Position numbers and translations under genes: made by a program | Assembly (NCBI RefSeq): GCF_021535135.1 | Contig: NZ_CP091036.1 | Span: forward strand, 2,852,001-2,916,000 | Origin: Antarcticibacterium sp. 1MA-6-2 | Lineage (GTDB): Bacteria; Bacteroidota; Bacteroidia; Flavobacteriales; Flavobacteriaceae | Direction of reading: 5' to 3' | Length of the DNA: 64,000 bases | The notes under the pieces: model-generated | What the model was told of the DNA's origin: nothing | The model's database searches: none | The model's input: the letters and a program-made list of their open reading frames with translations, nothing else | Part shown: one piece after another, positions 10,338 through 19,482 of the stretch | Layout: the number at the start of each line of letters is the position of its first letter | How positions within the stretch are numbered: the stretch's first letter is position 1

Positions 10338-11587
10338 GTGCAATAGGCGCTTTAGTCGGCTTGATTTTATCAATTGTTCTCATCATCAGAAAGGTCTCCC
10401 CGGCCTACAGTCTTATTCTCGGTGCTGTTGTTGGTGGATTACTGGGAGGTTTTAGTTTAGCTGAAACAGTTGAATATATGATCTTAGGAGTCAAAGACAT
10501 TACTCCTGCCATTATAATAATACTCACAGCGGGAATACTTTCAGGAGTATTAATAAAAACAGGAGCTGCAGCCTCAATCTCAAATACGATTATCAGGAAA
10601 TTGGGGGTTACCCACGTCTATATGGCCTTAGCCCTCGCTACCTTTTTTCTCACCGCCATTGGTGTTTTTATTGACGTAGCTGTTATTACGGTTGCCCCTA
10701 TAGCACTTAACATTGGCAAAAAATTATCCATACCTAAAGCCATTCTCCTGCTGGTGATGATTGGAGGAGGGAAATGCGGAAATATAATTTCACCCAATCC
10801 AAACACCATAATTGCCGCAGAAAATTTTGAAGCTGACTTATTTTCGGTAATGTACGCGAACATACTACCAGCACTTCTCGGTCTATTATTTACTGTTTAC
10901 GTAGTAGCGAGATTTATGCTTAGGTAAAGGGGGACCTTGTGCAGGAGGAAGATGTTGAAAAGGAGCTGGAAAATCTGCCTTCCTTTTTTACAAGTATGGT
11001 AGCACCAATTGTGACAATTCTCCTTCTTGCTATGCGGCCTTTACTGGGTTATGGCATTGATCCTCTAATCGCCCTGCCAGTGGGAGGAATAGCCGGGGTT
11101 TTTGCAATGAGAAAAGTGAATACCCTGCGGGAAGGAATGAGTTATGGCCTTGCAAGAATGTCTGTTGTAGCTATTCTTCTGGTGGGAACGGGTACAATTG
11201 CCGGAATTATTAAAGCTTCTACAATTAAAGATGTGCTCCTCGATTCGCTTGCAAATACAGGTTTGGGAGAAGTTTTGATCGCACCTCTTTCCGGAATATT
11301 AATGGGTGCCGCGACAGCTTCATCTACAGCGGGAGCTACTGTTGCTTCTGCCTCATTTGCCGAAATTATTCTAAATGCCGGCATTAGCGGCATTTGGGGA
11401 GCTGCCATGATAAATGCTAGGTGCGACAGTGCTCGATCACCTGCCTCACGGCTCTTTCTTCCACGCTACAGGAGGAGTAACCAATGTAAGTATAAATAAC
11501 AGGATTAAAGTCATACCCTACGAGACTGCCATAGGTTTCTTCCTTACCTTCTTTTCGGTACTGACTTATCTACTAATTAGAAGTTGA
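10334..11587 (+). CDS. GntP-family organic acid permease (two frame breaks)
   Basis: The restored protein is 416 residues with about 12 hydrophobic segments. A GGGKCGNIISPNPNTI segment and a GATVLDHLPHGSFFHATGG-type segment near the C-terminus mark the GntP (gluconate:H+ symporter) family. Frame breaks at 10918-10925 and 11416-11422 both repair to GCTGGT. The second repair rejoins the NAGATVLDHLPHG motif, which is otherwise out of frame. The start overlaps the glycerate kinase stop (ATGA). GntP proteins move gluconate, glycerate and similar hydroxy-acids. With the kinase next door, glycerate is the simplest substrate, but D-lactate released by MurQ is also conceivable (inference). The gene ends 2 bp from the convergent murQ stop. 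Confidence 0.85.
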
Positions 11588-11588
11588 A

Positions 11589-12398
11589 TTAATTATTTAA
11601 ATTATTCAACACTTTCCTAACATTTCCATGTTCCTTCAGAAGTTTTTCTGCAGTAGTTCTGTCCAGGTTTAGCTCCTCCATAATCATTTTTATGCCGCGG
11701 TCAACCAGCTTACTATTTGAGAGTTGCATATCTACCATTTTATTGCCCTTTACTCTCCCAAGCTTAATCATAACTGATGTTGAGATCATATTCAAAACCA
11801 GTTTTTGAGCTGTTCCTGCTTTCATTCGCGTACTTCCAGTCACAAATTCCGGTCCTACAACGACTTCTATAGGGTATTCAACCGCCCCGGCTAAAGAAGA
11901 ATTTTCGTTATTTGTAATGCAAGCCGTAAAAAGGCCGTTTTTACGAGCTTCTTTTACTCCGCCTACTACGTAAGGTGTAGATCCAGAGGCGGCTATGCCC
12001 AGCAGGACATCATTTTTATTAATCTCAAATTTCTTAAGATCTTCCCAGGCCTGATTTGGATCATCTTCAGCTTTTTCCACTGCTTTTCTTAATGCGCTAT
12101 CTCCTCCGGCTATAAGACCTATAATAATATTATCGGGAACACCAAAGGTGGGTGGACATTCAGAGGCATCCAAAACACCCAATCTACCACTCGTACCTGC
12201 ACCAATATAAAATAATCTGCCATTATGCTCCCTAATTTGAGTAACAATAACATCAACAACCTGTTCGATCATAGGCAGAACTTTTTCTATTGCATCGGCT
12301 ACTTTCTTATCTTCATTATTAATATTAGTAAGAAGTTCTTTGGTGCTCATCTTCTCAAGATGTGCATATAATGAACCCTGTTCAGTTGTTTTTCCCAT
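11589..12398 (-). CDS. murQ: N-acetylmuramic acid 6-phosphate etherase
   Basis: The protein has 269 residues, slightly shorter than the roughly 300 of E. coli MurQ. It is a SIS-fold protein with IGAGTSGRLGVLDASECPPT at about 65-84 and the family-defining VTGSTRMKAGTAQK motif near 195. It splits MurNAc-6-phosphate into GlcNAc-6-phosphate and D-lactate in the cytoplasm. The intact ORF includes the C-terminal UBA-like helical tail (DRTTAEKLLKEHGNVRKVL). It is divergent from the ROK regulator at 12561, which may control it, and converges with the GntP gene. No MurNAc kinase or AnmK is seen in the window, so the source of the phosphorylated substrate must be encoded elsewhere or by an unrecognised enzyme. 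Confidence 0.95.
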   Translation of the reverse strand: MGKTTEQGSLYAHLEKMSTKELLTNINNEDKKVADAIEKVLPMIEQVVDVIVTQIREHNGRLFYIGAGTSGRLGVLDASECPPTFGVPDNIIIGLIAGGDSALRKAVEKAEDDPNQAWEDLKKFEINKNDVLLGIAASGSTPYVVGGVKEARKNGLFTACITNNENSSLAGAVEYPIEVVVGPEFVTGSTRMKAGTAQKLVLNMISTSVMIKLGRVKGNKMVDMQLSNSKLVDRGIKMIMEELNLDRTTAEKLLKEHGNVRKVLNNLNN

Positions 12399-12560
12399 AG
12401 TTTTTATCCTTTTTCCAAATTTACAATATAGTTCAAATTTGTTTTCACTTACAATAAGCCACGGGACTTTTATAAATTTTTTTGTAAAGTTATGCTTTTG
12501 TTATAATTTTTTTTAGTAATTTTAATAAGATTTTATCATCACCTTATAATTCCCAAGCCC
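12399..12560. promoter_or_regulatory. Divergent murQ / ROK-regulator intergenic region
   Basis: This is 162 bp of very AT-rich DNA between two divergent starts, so it must hold both promoters. A 7-bp inverted pair, CCACGGG at 12459-12465 and CCCGTGG at 12558-12564, spans it; the second half overlaps the regulator's GTG start. It could be an operator for the ROK protein, but the arms are 92 bp apart and I found no further copy. I could not identify a convincing Bacteroidota -33/-7 pair by eye. Confidence 0.35.
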
Positions 12561-13825
12561 GTGGAGGACCAGAATTTTCTAGTACAACAATCTCAACAGA
12601 CAGGTCTAAGTAATGTTCAACGTAAGAAAACTCTTCAAAAGATTAGTATTCTTCAATACCTCTATTTCCAGGGAGCCAAGACAAATTCTGAACTCTGTGA
12701 AGCTTTTAATATTAGCTCCCCAACCTCAATAAGACTTCTAAATCAACTTATAAAGGAGGGCTGGATCCTTAAGGAAGGCCGGGGTAAATCTGCTTAGGTG
12801 GAAGAAAACCAGATCTTTATAGATTAGGTCAGGATTGTTTCTTTATGCTGGGAATACAGGTTGAAAGGTTTAATATTAAAATGGCCTTATTTGATAATCA
12901 CAACAACAAGAAGCTGGAGATTACCGATATTCCATTTAGTATTGATGAAGAAGTAAGTGTAGTAGAGCATCTTTATGAGAAAGCCAACGAATTACTACAA
13001 AGTTCAGGAATAGACCAGGATAAGCTTTTGGGAATAGGGATAAGTATGCCCGGTTTAGTATCTTCTGAAGAAGGGAAAAACTTTACATACTTTCTAAAAG
13101 AAGAAGAATCAGAATCCCTGGAGCACCTCTTAAGACAAAAATTTAAAAAACCCGTTTATATCTTAAATGATGCAAAAAGTGCCTGTTTAGCCGAATCCAA
13201 TTTTGGACTGGCTAAACATAAAAAAGATGTACTTGTAATCTCCATGGACTGGGGTATTGGGCTGGGAATAATAATAGACGGAAAAACGTACCAGGGCTCA
13301 TCAGGTTTTGCAGGAGAATTTGGGCATATTCCGCTTATAGACGACGGTATACTCTGCTACTGCGGAAAACGCGGTTGCCTGGAAACTGTAGCGTCGGGAA
13401 TGGCTATTGTACGAATTGCTAAAGAAGGAATTAGTGCCGGGGAAAGCTCAATTTTAAGTAATTTATCTAAAAAAGAAATTGAAAGGCTTCAGCCGGAATC
13501 TATAATAGACGCTGCAAACAAAGGAGACCAATTCGCTATAAAAGTGCTTTCTGAAGCAGGAATAAATCTGGGTAAAGCTATTGCAATAATTATTCAGCTT
13601 TTCAATCCTGAGCTTATCATACTGGAAGGAAAGTTTGCTGATGCAAAACAACTTATTACTACTCCTATTCAGCAATCCATCAATAAATACTGTATGGTCC
13701 AGCTTAGAGAGAAAACAGTTATTTCTCTTTCTAATATTGGAAAAGACTCAATACTACTGGGGTCTGTCGCCACAGTAATGGAAAAAGTATTTGAGAACCA
13801 AATAAAAATAACACATAACCTTTAA
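12561..13825 (+). CDS. ROK-family transcriptional regulator (NagC/Mlc-like), one frame break
   Basis: The restored protein is 420 residues from a GTG start, as no in-frame ATG is near. Residues about 20-75 form a winged helix-turn-helix (ILQYLYFQGAKTNSELCEAF and following). The remainder is a ROK domain with VISMDWGIGLGIIIDG and an intact zinc motif CYCGKRGCLE. The break at 12792-12799 repairs to GCTGGT and gives a GRGKSAGGRKP segment, the normal end of the HTH domain in this family. Such proteins repress amino-sugar genes and are released by a sugar or sugar-phosphate. Position suggests control of divergent murQ and of nagB 31 bp downstream; the inducer (perhaps GlcNAc-6-P or MurNAc-6-P) is inference. 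Confidence 0.88.
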
Positions 13826-13856
13826 CTAAAACCCTCTAACATCTCAATTTTCTACT

Positions 13857-15781
13857 ATGGCCAGATTAAATCTACTTGAAGAAACACGTTTTGAAAAAGT
13901 TCCGGTAACCATCTATAAAAATCAACAAGTTGCTTCGCAAAAAGTGGCAGCCAGGATAGCCGCACTCATCAGGACTAAAAATGACCTGGGAGAAAATGCT
14001 ATTCTGGGATTGGCAACCGGAGCAACTCCCGTAGGAGTTTATTCTGAACTAGTACGTCTTCACAAAGAAGAAGGTTTAAGTTTTAGCAATGTAATTACGT
14101 TCAACCTGGATGAATACTATCCCATGTCTCCTACTTCCAGACAGAGTTACGTTACTTTTATGTATGAAAACCTTTTTGATCATGTAGATATCAAAAAAGA
14201 AAATATTCACATTCCCGATGGGACTCTTGATAAGGAAGATATAGCTGAATATTGCATTGCCTACGAAAACAGAATAGGTGCGTTGGGAGGATTAGATCTA
14301 CAAATATTAGGAATTGGTAGAACGGGACACATTGGCTTTAATGAGCCAGGTTCTGCACCAAATTCCGGTACGAGACTGGTTACCCTCGATGATCTAACGA
14401 GAAGGGATGCTTCCAGGGACTTTGGAGGAAAAGGAAATGTACCTACCAAGGCCATTACGATGGGAATTGGTACCATTTTTAAAGCCAAGGAAATTATTCT
14501 CATGGCCTGGAACACCAAGAAAGCCTCGATTATAAAAAAGGCGGTGGAAGGAGAGATTTCAGGAGAAGTTCCTGCCACTTACCTGCAATTATCAGAAAAT
14601 ACAGAATTTGTTCTGGATGAAGATGCGGCTTCAGAATTAACACGTTTTAATACTCCATGGCTCGTAAAAGATTGCGTTTGGGATGATTATCTCATTAAAA
14701 AAGCAGTAATCTGGCTTTCTAATGAAATTAACAAGCCAATTCTAAAATTGACAGACGATGATTACAACAATCATGGAATGGCCCAGCTGGCTACCGAGAA
14801 AGGACTTACTTATAATATAAATATTCACGTCTTTAATAAACTCCAGCACAGTATTACAGCTGGCCGGGAGGAAAACCAAACGCTGATGACAGCCAGCGTC
14901 CAGAGAGAGCCAATCCTGCGAGAAAACGATCTCTTATTTTCTCTCCCCATCCTGATGATGATGTAATTTCTATGGGAGGAACATTCATAAGACTTGTTGA
15001 CCAGGGGCACGAGGTGCACGTAGCTTATCAAACCTCCGGAAACACCGCCGTTTGGGACACAGATGTATTGCGGTACATGGAATTTGCTATTGATTTTAAT
15101 AACAGCATTGGTGATGATGTAGATAAACTGGAAAGGATTTATGAAAAGATGCGCGAATTTATTAACCGCAAAGAACCCAATGAGATTGATCTTCCGGAAA
15201 TAAGGAATGTAAAAGGCTTTATAAGAAAATCTGAAGCTATAGCAGGAGCACGATACGCGGGTCTTAGTGATGAAAACATCCATTTTATGGCCCTTCCCTT
15301 CTACGAGACGGGAAAGACCGTTAAAAACCCTATAACCGATAAAGATGTAGAACTTACAAAGGAGCTGCTCCAACAGATCAAACCACACCAGGTTTTTGCC
15401 GCTGGAGATTTTGCTGATCCCCATGGGACGCATTTAGTATGTTTTAATATTATTATCGAAGCAATGAACCAACTGCGCAAAACTGAAGACTGGGCAAAAG
15501 AAACCTGGCTATGGATGTATCGCGGTGCCTGGCACGAATTTGAGACACACGAGATCGAAATGGCCGTACCACTTTCTCCAAAAGAAGTGGCGAAAAAAAG
15601 AAACGCAATATTTGAGCATCAGTCACAAAAAGACCGACCTGTTTTTCCCGGAGACGATGAAAGAGAGTTTTGGCAACGTGCTGAAGAAAGAAATCGTGAA
15701 ACTGCCATTAATTATCACAACTTAGGACTGGCGAATTATGAAGCGATGGAAGCGTTTGTGAGATGGAAATTTGAAGATTAG
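13857..15781 (+). CDS. nagB: Glucosamine-6-phosphate deaminase fused to a PIG-L deacetylase-like domain (one frame break)
   Basis: The restored protein is 640 residues. Residues about 1-265 are NagB: LGLATGATPVG, FNLDEYYPM and GIGRTGHIGFNEPGS carry the phosphate-binding and catalytic residues. After a helical linker, residues about 370-640 form a PIG-L/LmbE domain whose zinc motif SPHPDDD is recovered only after repair, with DPHGTH further on. The break is a 2-base excess near 14945 in a CT/C-rich run and does not fit the RCTGGY pattern of the other breaks. NagB turns GlcN-6-P into Fru-6-P and ammonia. PIG-L enzymes remove acetyl from GlcNAc groups, so this fusion might also supply deacetylation (inference). 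This two-domain form is known in Bacteroidota. Confidence 0.9.
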
Positions 15782-15956
15782 GTCCAAAAAGACTTCTTCA
15801 CTCTCTTCTTAATTAGATCAGGCTATGCATTAATTCTGATTCATATTGTCCTGAAGATCGTCGTGCTGATTTTATTTTACAGTTTTATTTCCACAACTTC
15901 TTTTGAAGTTTTACTTTGTGTAAGTAAAAACCATTCAGAATTTTATTTATAACCAG

Positions 15957-15989
15957 AAGGGATTATAGCGGGATAAGCTTTAATCCCTT
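15957..15989 (+). terminator. Hairpin after nagB
   Basis: A 9-bp perfect stem (AAGGGATTA / TAATCCCTT) with a 15-base loop lies 176 bp after the nagB stop and before the next operon. There is only a short T run after it, so termination efficiency is uncertain. Confidence 0.45.
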
Positions 15990-16030
15990 TGATTGGGAAT
16001 AAAAAATTCAATCAAAATTTGATTTTTGAT
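15988..16030. promoter_or_regulatory. Cluster of TTTGATT / AATCAAA elements before the GMC operon
   Basis: A 15-bp palindrome AATCAAA-A-TTTGATT at 16010-16024 lies about 34 bp before the start at 16058. A further TTTGATT is at 15988-15994 and a TTTTTGATTTTT run follows at about 16021. This is a plausible operator for the 16058-19176 operon. The protein binding it is unknown, and the AT-rich setting makes chance occurrence possible. Confidence 0.35.
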
Positions 16031-16057
16031 TTTTAACAATTCGATTATATACTAAAA

Positions 16058-16600
16058 ATGAACAGACGAAATCTTTTAAAAATACTGGGAATTTCGGCAG
16101 TAGGGGTAGCTACTGTTCCTTTATGGTTGGATGCCTGGACTACAGATGATCTTCCTGAAGATTCTTTAGAACTAAACGAAGACAAAAAACTGCTCCTATC
16201 AGAAATTGTGGATACCCTCATCCCCCCGGGCGAAATCCCGGGAGCAAAAGATCTTGAGGTCGATAAGTTTGTAAGGGTAATTGTGGCCAATTGTTTGGAA
16301 GAAGACATTCAAAGGGAATTCCTGGCTGGATTCGATGAACTGGAATCTGTAGCAAAAGAGATGTATGACAAATCTTTTAAAGAAATTCCAAATAAAGAAC
16401 GTCTCATTATTCTGGAGAAAATGGCTGCCAATAAAAATGAAGGAAAGGAAATAAATTTTGTAGAATTTGTAAAAGAACTTACCATTACGGGATATATGAA
16501 TTCACAGTACGTAATGGAAAACCTGAGAGATTACGAGTTTATACCCGGGCGATTTGATGGAAGTTTCCCTGTGGAAAAAACTATTTACAGCACCACATAG
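16058..16600 (+). CDS. Gluconate 2-dehydrogenase subunit 3 family protein (Tat-exported)
   Basis: The protein has 180 residues. The N-terminus NRRNLLKILGISAVGVATVP is a twin-arginine-like signal. The rest fits the gluconate 2-dehydrogenase subunit 3 family: a helical protein with LIPPGEIPGAKDLEVDKFV and ITGYMNSQYVMENLRDYEFIPG. Such subunits pair with a GMC flavoprotein and carry it through the Tat system. The flavoprotein gene follows after 2 bp, so the two form one complex. In characterised glucoside 3-dehydrogenases the same two subunits work with a cytochrome c, and no cytochrome gene is seen here. Confidence 0.9.
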   Translation: MNRRNLLKILGISAVGVATVPLWLDAWTTDDLPEDSLELNEDKKLLLSEIVDTLIPPGEIPGAKDLEVDKFVRVIVANCLEEDIQREFLAGFDELESVAKEMYDKSFKEIPNKERLIILEKMAANKNEGKEINFVEFVKELTITGYMNSQYVMENLRDYEFIPGRFDGSFPVEKTIYSTT

Positions 16601-16602
16601 AC

Positions 16603-18315
16603 ATGGCAAATTTTAATATAGATGCAGCGAAGGAACGAACCTATGACGCAATAGTAATAGGCTCCGGAATTAGTGGAGGTTGGGCTGCAAAAGAATTGAC
16701 AGAAAAAGGTTTAAAGACCCTGGTTCTTGAAAGGGGAAGGAACGTGGAACACATAAAGGACTATCCAACCACTCATATGCGCCCCTGGGAATTTGAGTTT
16801 CATGGAAGAATGCCGCTGGAGGTAATAAGAGAAAATCCCATTGTAAGCAAGTGTTACGCATTTAAAGACGGAGCCGATCATTTTTTTGTTAAGGACAAGG
16901 AACACCCTTATGTTCAGGAAAAACCTTTCGACTGGATAAGAGGATACCAGGTGGGCGGAAAATCCCTTTTGTGGGCAAGACAGGTACAACGCTGGAGCGA
17001 TTTCGATTTTGAAGGACCTGCCCGGGATGGATTTGCTGTAGACTGGCCAATTCGTTACAAAGATCTGGCTCCATGGTACAGTTATGTGGAAAAATTCGCA
17101 GGAGTATCGGGAAATGCTGATGGACTGGAAGAACTTCCTGACGGTGAGTTCCTGCGCCCCTACCCTTTAACGAAAGTAGAGAATTATTTTAAAGATCATG
17201 TTGCTGAAAATTACAAAGACAGGCACGTGATCATTGCCCGGTGCGCTCATCTTTCTGAGCCAAAAGATATTCACAGAGAACAAGGTCGTGCGACCTGCCA
17301 GAATAGAATTATCTGCGAAAGAGGTTGCCCTTATGGTGGCTATTTCAGCAGTAATTCTTCCACTATCCCCTGGGCGATGAAAACCGGGAACTTAAGCCTT
17401 CAACCTAACTCTGTAGTGGCGTCTCTTATTTATGATGAACAAAAAGAAAAAGTAACGGGGGTACGGGTCATCGATGCAATAACTAAAGAAACCTCCGAAT
17501 ATTTCGCCAGGATTATTTTTGTAAATGCATCTGCAATTAATACTAATGCTATTCTTTTGAATTCTAAGTCCAGCCGATTTCCAAATGGACTCGGGAATGA
17601 TAATGGACTCTTAGGCAAATATTTAGCCTTTCATAATTATCGGGCAAATGTTCAGGCGGAATACGACGGTTTTCCCGAATTTACAACCGAGGGAAAAAGA
17701 CCAACAAGTGGTTATATTCCAAGATTTAGAAATGTTAGAAAGCAAGAAACAGAGTTTCTAAGGGGCTATGCCGCAGGTTTGGTTTCCTATAGGAATACCA
17801 TTACTAACTCGGGAGGCATGGGATCTACTCTAAAAGAAAATTTACTAACTCTCAAATTAGGACCCTGGAAAGTAGGTAGTCATATGATGGGAGAGACAAT
17901 TCCAAAGGAATCCAATTACGTAAAACTTCACGATTCGGGAACTGATGTATGGGGTATTCCTCTAATCAATTTTTCTGTAGATTATGATGAAAACGACGAA
18001 AAAATGATACAGGATTACTTTGATGAAATGACCCAAATGTTTGAAAGCGCAGGATTTACCAATATACGGACAACAGATAGTCACCAGGCACCTGGCCTTG
18101 ATATTCATGAAATGGGTGGGGTTCGCATGGGAAAAGATCCCGCTACTTCCCTACTTAATGAATGGAACCAGATGCACCATTCAAAAAATGTTTTCGTAAC
18201 AGATGGAGCCTGTATGACCTCTACAGGAACACAGAACCCATCCCTCACATATATGGCGTTAACTGCAAGAGCAGTAGATTATGCGGTAAAGGAAATAAAC
18301 AAAGGGAATTTATAG
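16603..18315 (+). CDS. GMC-family FAD-dependent sugar dehydrogenase, large subunit
   Basis: The protein has 570 residues, normal for the family. An FAD-binding VIGSGISGGWAAKEL lies near residue 20. Cys-rich segments (ATCQNRIICERGCPYGG) could hold an Fe-S cluster as in related 3-dehydrogenases. The C-terminal catalytic block has DIHEMGGVRMG and TGTQNPSLTYMALTARA. It has no signal of its own and presumably travels with the Tat-signal small subunit. Neighbours (a sugar isomerase downstream and many DUF1080 and Gfo/Idh/MocA genes further on) suggest it oxidises a glycoside at C3, giving 3-keto-glycosides in the periplasm. The exact substrate is inference. Confidence 0.88.
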   Translation: MANFNIDAAKERTYDAIVIGSGISGGWAAKELTEKGLKTLVLERGRNVEHIKDYPTTHMRPWEFEFHGRMPLEVIRENPIVSKCYAFKDGADHFFVKDKEHPYVQEKPFDWIRGYQVGGKSLLWARQVQRWSDFDFEGPARDGFAVDWPIRYKDLAPWYSYVEKFAGVSGNADGLEELPDGEFLRPYPLTKVENYFKDHVAENYKDRHVIIARCAHLSEPKDIHREQGRATCQNRIICERGCPYGGYFSSNSSTIPWAMKTGNLSLQPNSVVASLIYDEQKEKVTGVRVIDAITKETSEYFARIIFVNASAINTNAILLNSKSSRFPNGLGNDNGLLGKYLAFHNYRANVQAEYDGFPEFTTEGKRPTSGYIPRFRNVRKQETEFLRGYAAGLVSYRNTITNSGGMGSTLKENLLTLKLGPWKVGSHMMGETIPKESNYVKLHDSGTDVWGIPLINFSVDYDENDEKMIQDYFDEMTQMFESAGFTNIRTTDSHQAPGLDIHEMGGVRMGKDPATSLLNEWNQMHHSKNVFVTDGACMTSTGTQNPSLTYMALTARAVDYAVKEINKGNL

Positions 18316-18347
18316 ACAGAAGAAATTATTATTAAACACTTAAGAAT

Positions 18348-19176
18348 ATGAAAAATATTTCACTAATGGTGGTTTTTATGATGCTGGTAATGCAGCCAGT
18401 TTCAGCACAACAAAATTCAGAGGGTAAAGATCTGGACTGGAAATTAGGAGTTCAGGCATATACTTTCAAAAATTTTACTTTTTCAGAAGCGCTCGATAAA
18501 ATAAAAAGTATTGATTTAAAATTTGTAGAAGCTTATCCAGGACAAAAAATAGGAGGTGGTATAGAAGGCACTATGCACTATGATATGGACGCTCAAACCA
18601 GGAATAAGGTAAAACAGTTACTGGACTCAAAAGGAATCAAACTGGCGGCTTATGGAGTGGTTTCCGGGAAAAATGAGGAAGACTGGAAAAAATTATTTGA
18701 ATTTGCCCGGGAAATGCAAATCAAAATCATCAATTCTGAACCTGCGCCGGAAGACCTGGATATGGTGAATAGATTAGCTAAGTGAATATGGTATTACCGT
18801 GGCTCTCCATAATCATCCTGAGCCCAGTACATACTGGAATCCTGATACTGTCCTTGAAGCTGTAAAAGGACGGGAAAATATAAAGGCTTGTGCAGATGTT
18901 GGCCACTGGATTCGATCTGGAATGAATCCTGTGGAAAATTTGAAAAAGCTGGAAGGCCATATTGCCAGTCTTCACTTTAAAGATCTAAATGAAAAGACAA
19001 AAGAAGCACACGATGTACCCTGGGGGACAGGAATAAGTGATGTGGATTCATTGGTAGAAGAATTAAAACGTCAGGGATTTGAGGGAGTTATTTCTGTTGA
19101 ATATGAGCACAACTGGGACACCTCTCTTCCTGAAATAGAACAAAGTGTAAACTACTTTAAGAAAATTGTGAATTAA
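18348..19176 (+). CDS. Exported sugar phosphate isomerase/epimerase-like TIM-barrel protein (one frame break)
   Basis: The restored protein is 275 residues with a signal peptide ending near PVSAQ. It has the xylose-isomerase-like (AP endonuclease 2) barrel: WKLGVQAYTFKNFTF, FVEAYPGQ, ALHNHPEPSTYW, ACADVGHWIRSGMNP, ASLHFKDL and GVISVEYEHNW, which carry metal-binding His, Asp and Glu residues. The break at 18777-18783 is compatible with GCCAGT, giving RLASEYGI; a single inserted T giving RLAKEYGI is the alternative. Exported members of this family accompany GMC or Gfo/Idh dehydrogenases and DUF1080 proteins. They probably isomerise, epimerise or eliminate from 3-keto-sugars. It is the last gene of the 16058 operon. 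Confidence 0.82.
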
Positions 19177-19482
19177 ATTCAGCAGGCTATACCGGAGTGT
19201 TTTTATAAAAATTCCTTATTAGTCATCTATAAAAATTGGGTTAAAAAAAAGAGGTTGTCTCCAAAAATACTTTGGAACAACCTCTTTCTCTTTTTAGTTT
19301 CACAACATCTTCATCTGCCTTACTCAGCCTTCATAAAGAAGGTGCATTCAAATGAAAATCTATTGGTTTTTGCTTATCAATTCTTATGGCTCCAGTCCAA
19401 AGCTCTTAGATGCTTAGCCTGCTTCAGGTTTTTTACATTATTCACTTTCGCGAAGTGTATGGAAAAAACCTCTTAGAACAAC
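19177..19482. terminator. Convergent intergenic region with two hairpins
   Basis: No gene is seen in these 306 bp. At 19248-19287 there is an 11-bp stem (AAAGAGGTTGT / ACAACCTCTTT) extended by TCCA/TGGA, followed by T-rich sequence; it can serve both strands. At 19426-19471 a second structure has an outer AGGTTTTTT/AAAAAACCT stem and an inner CACTT/AAGTG stem. The first probably ends the isomerase operon and the second the GH20 operon. Confidence 0.6.
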
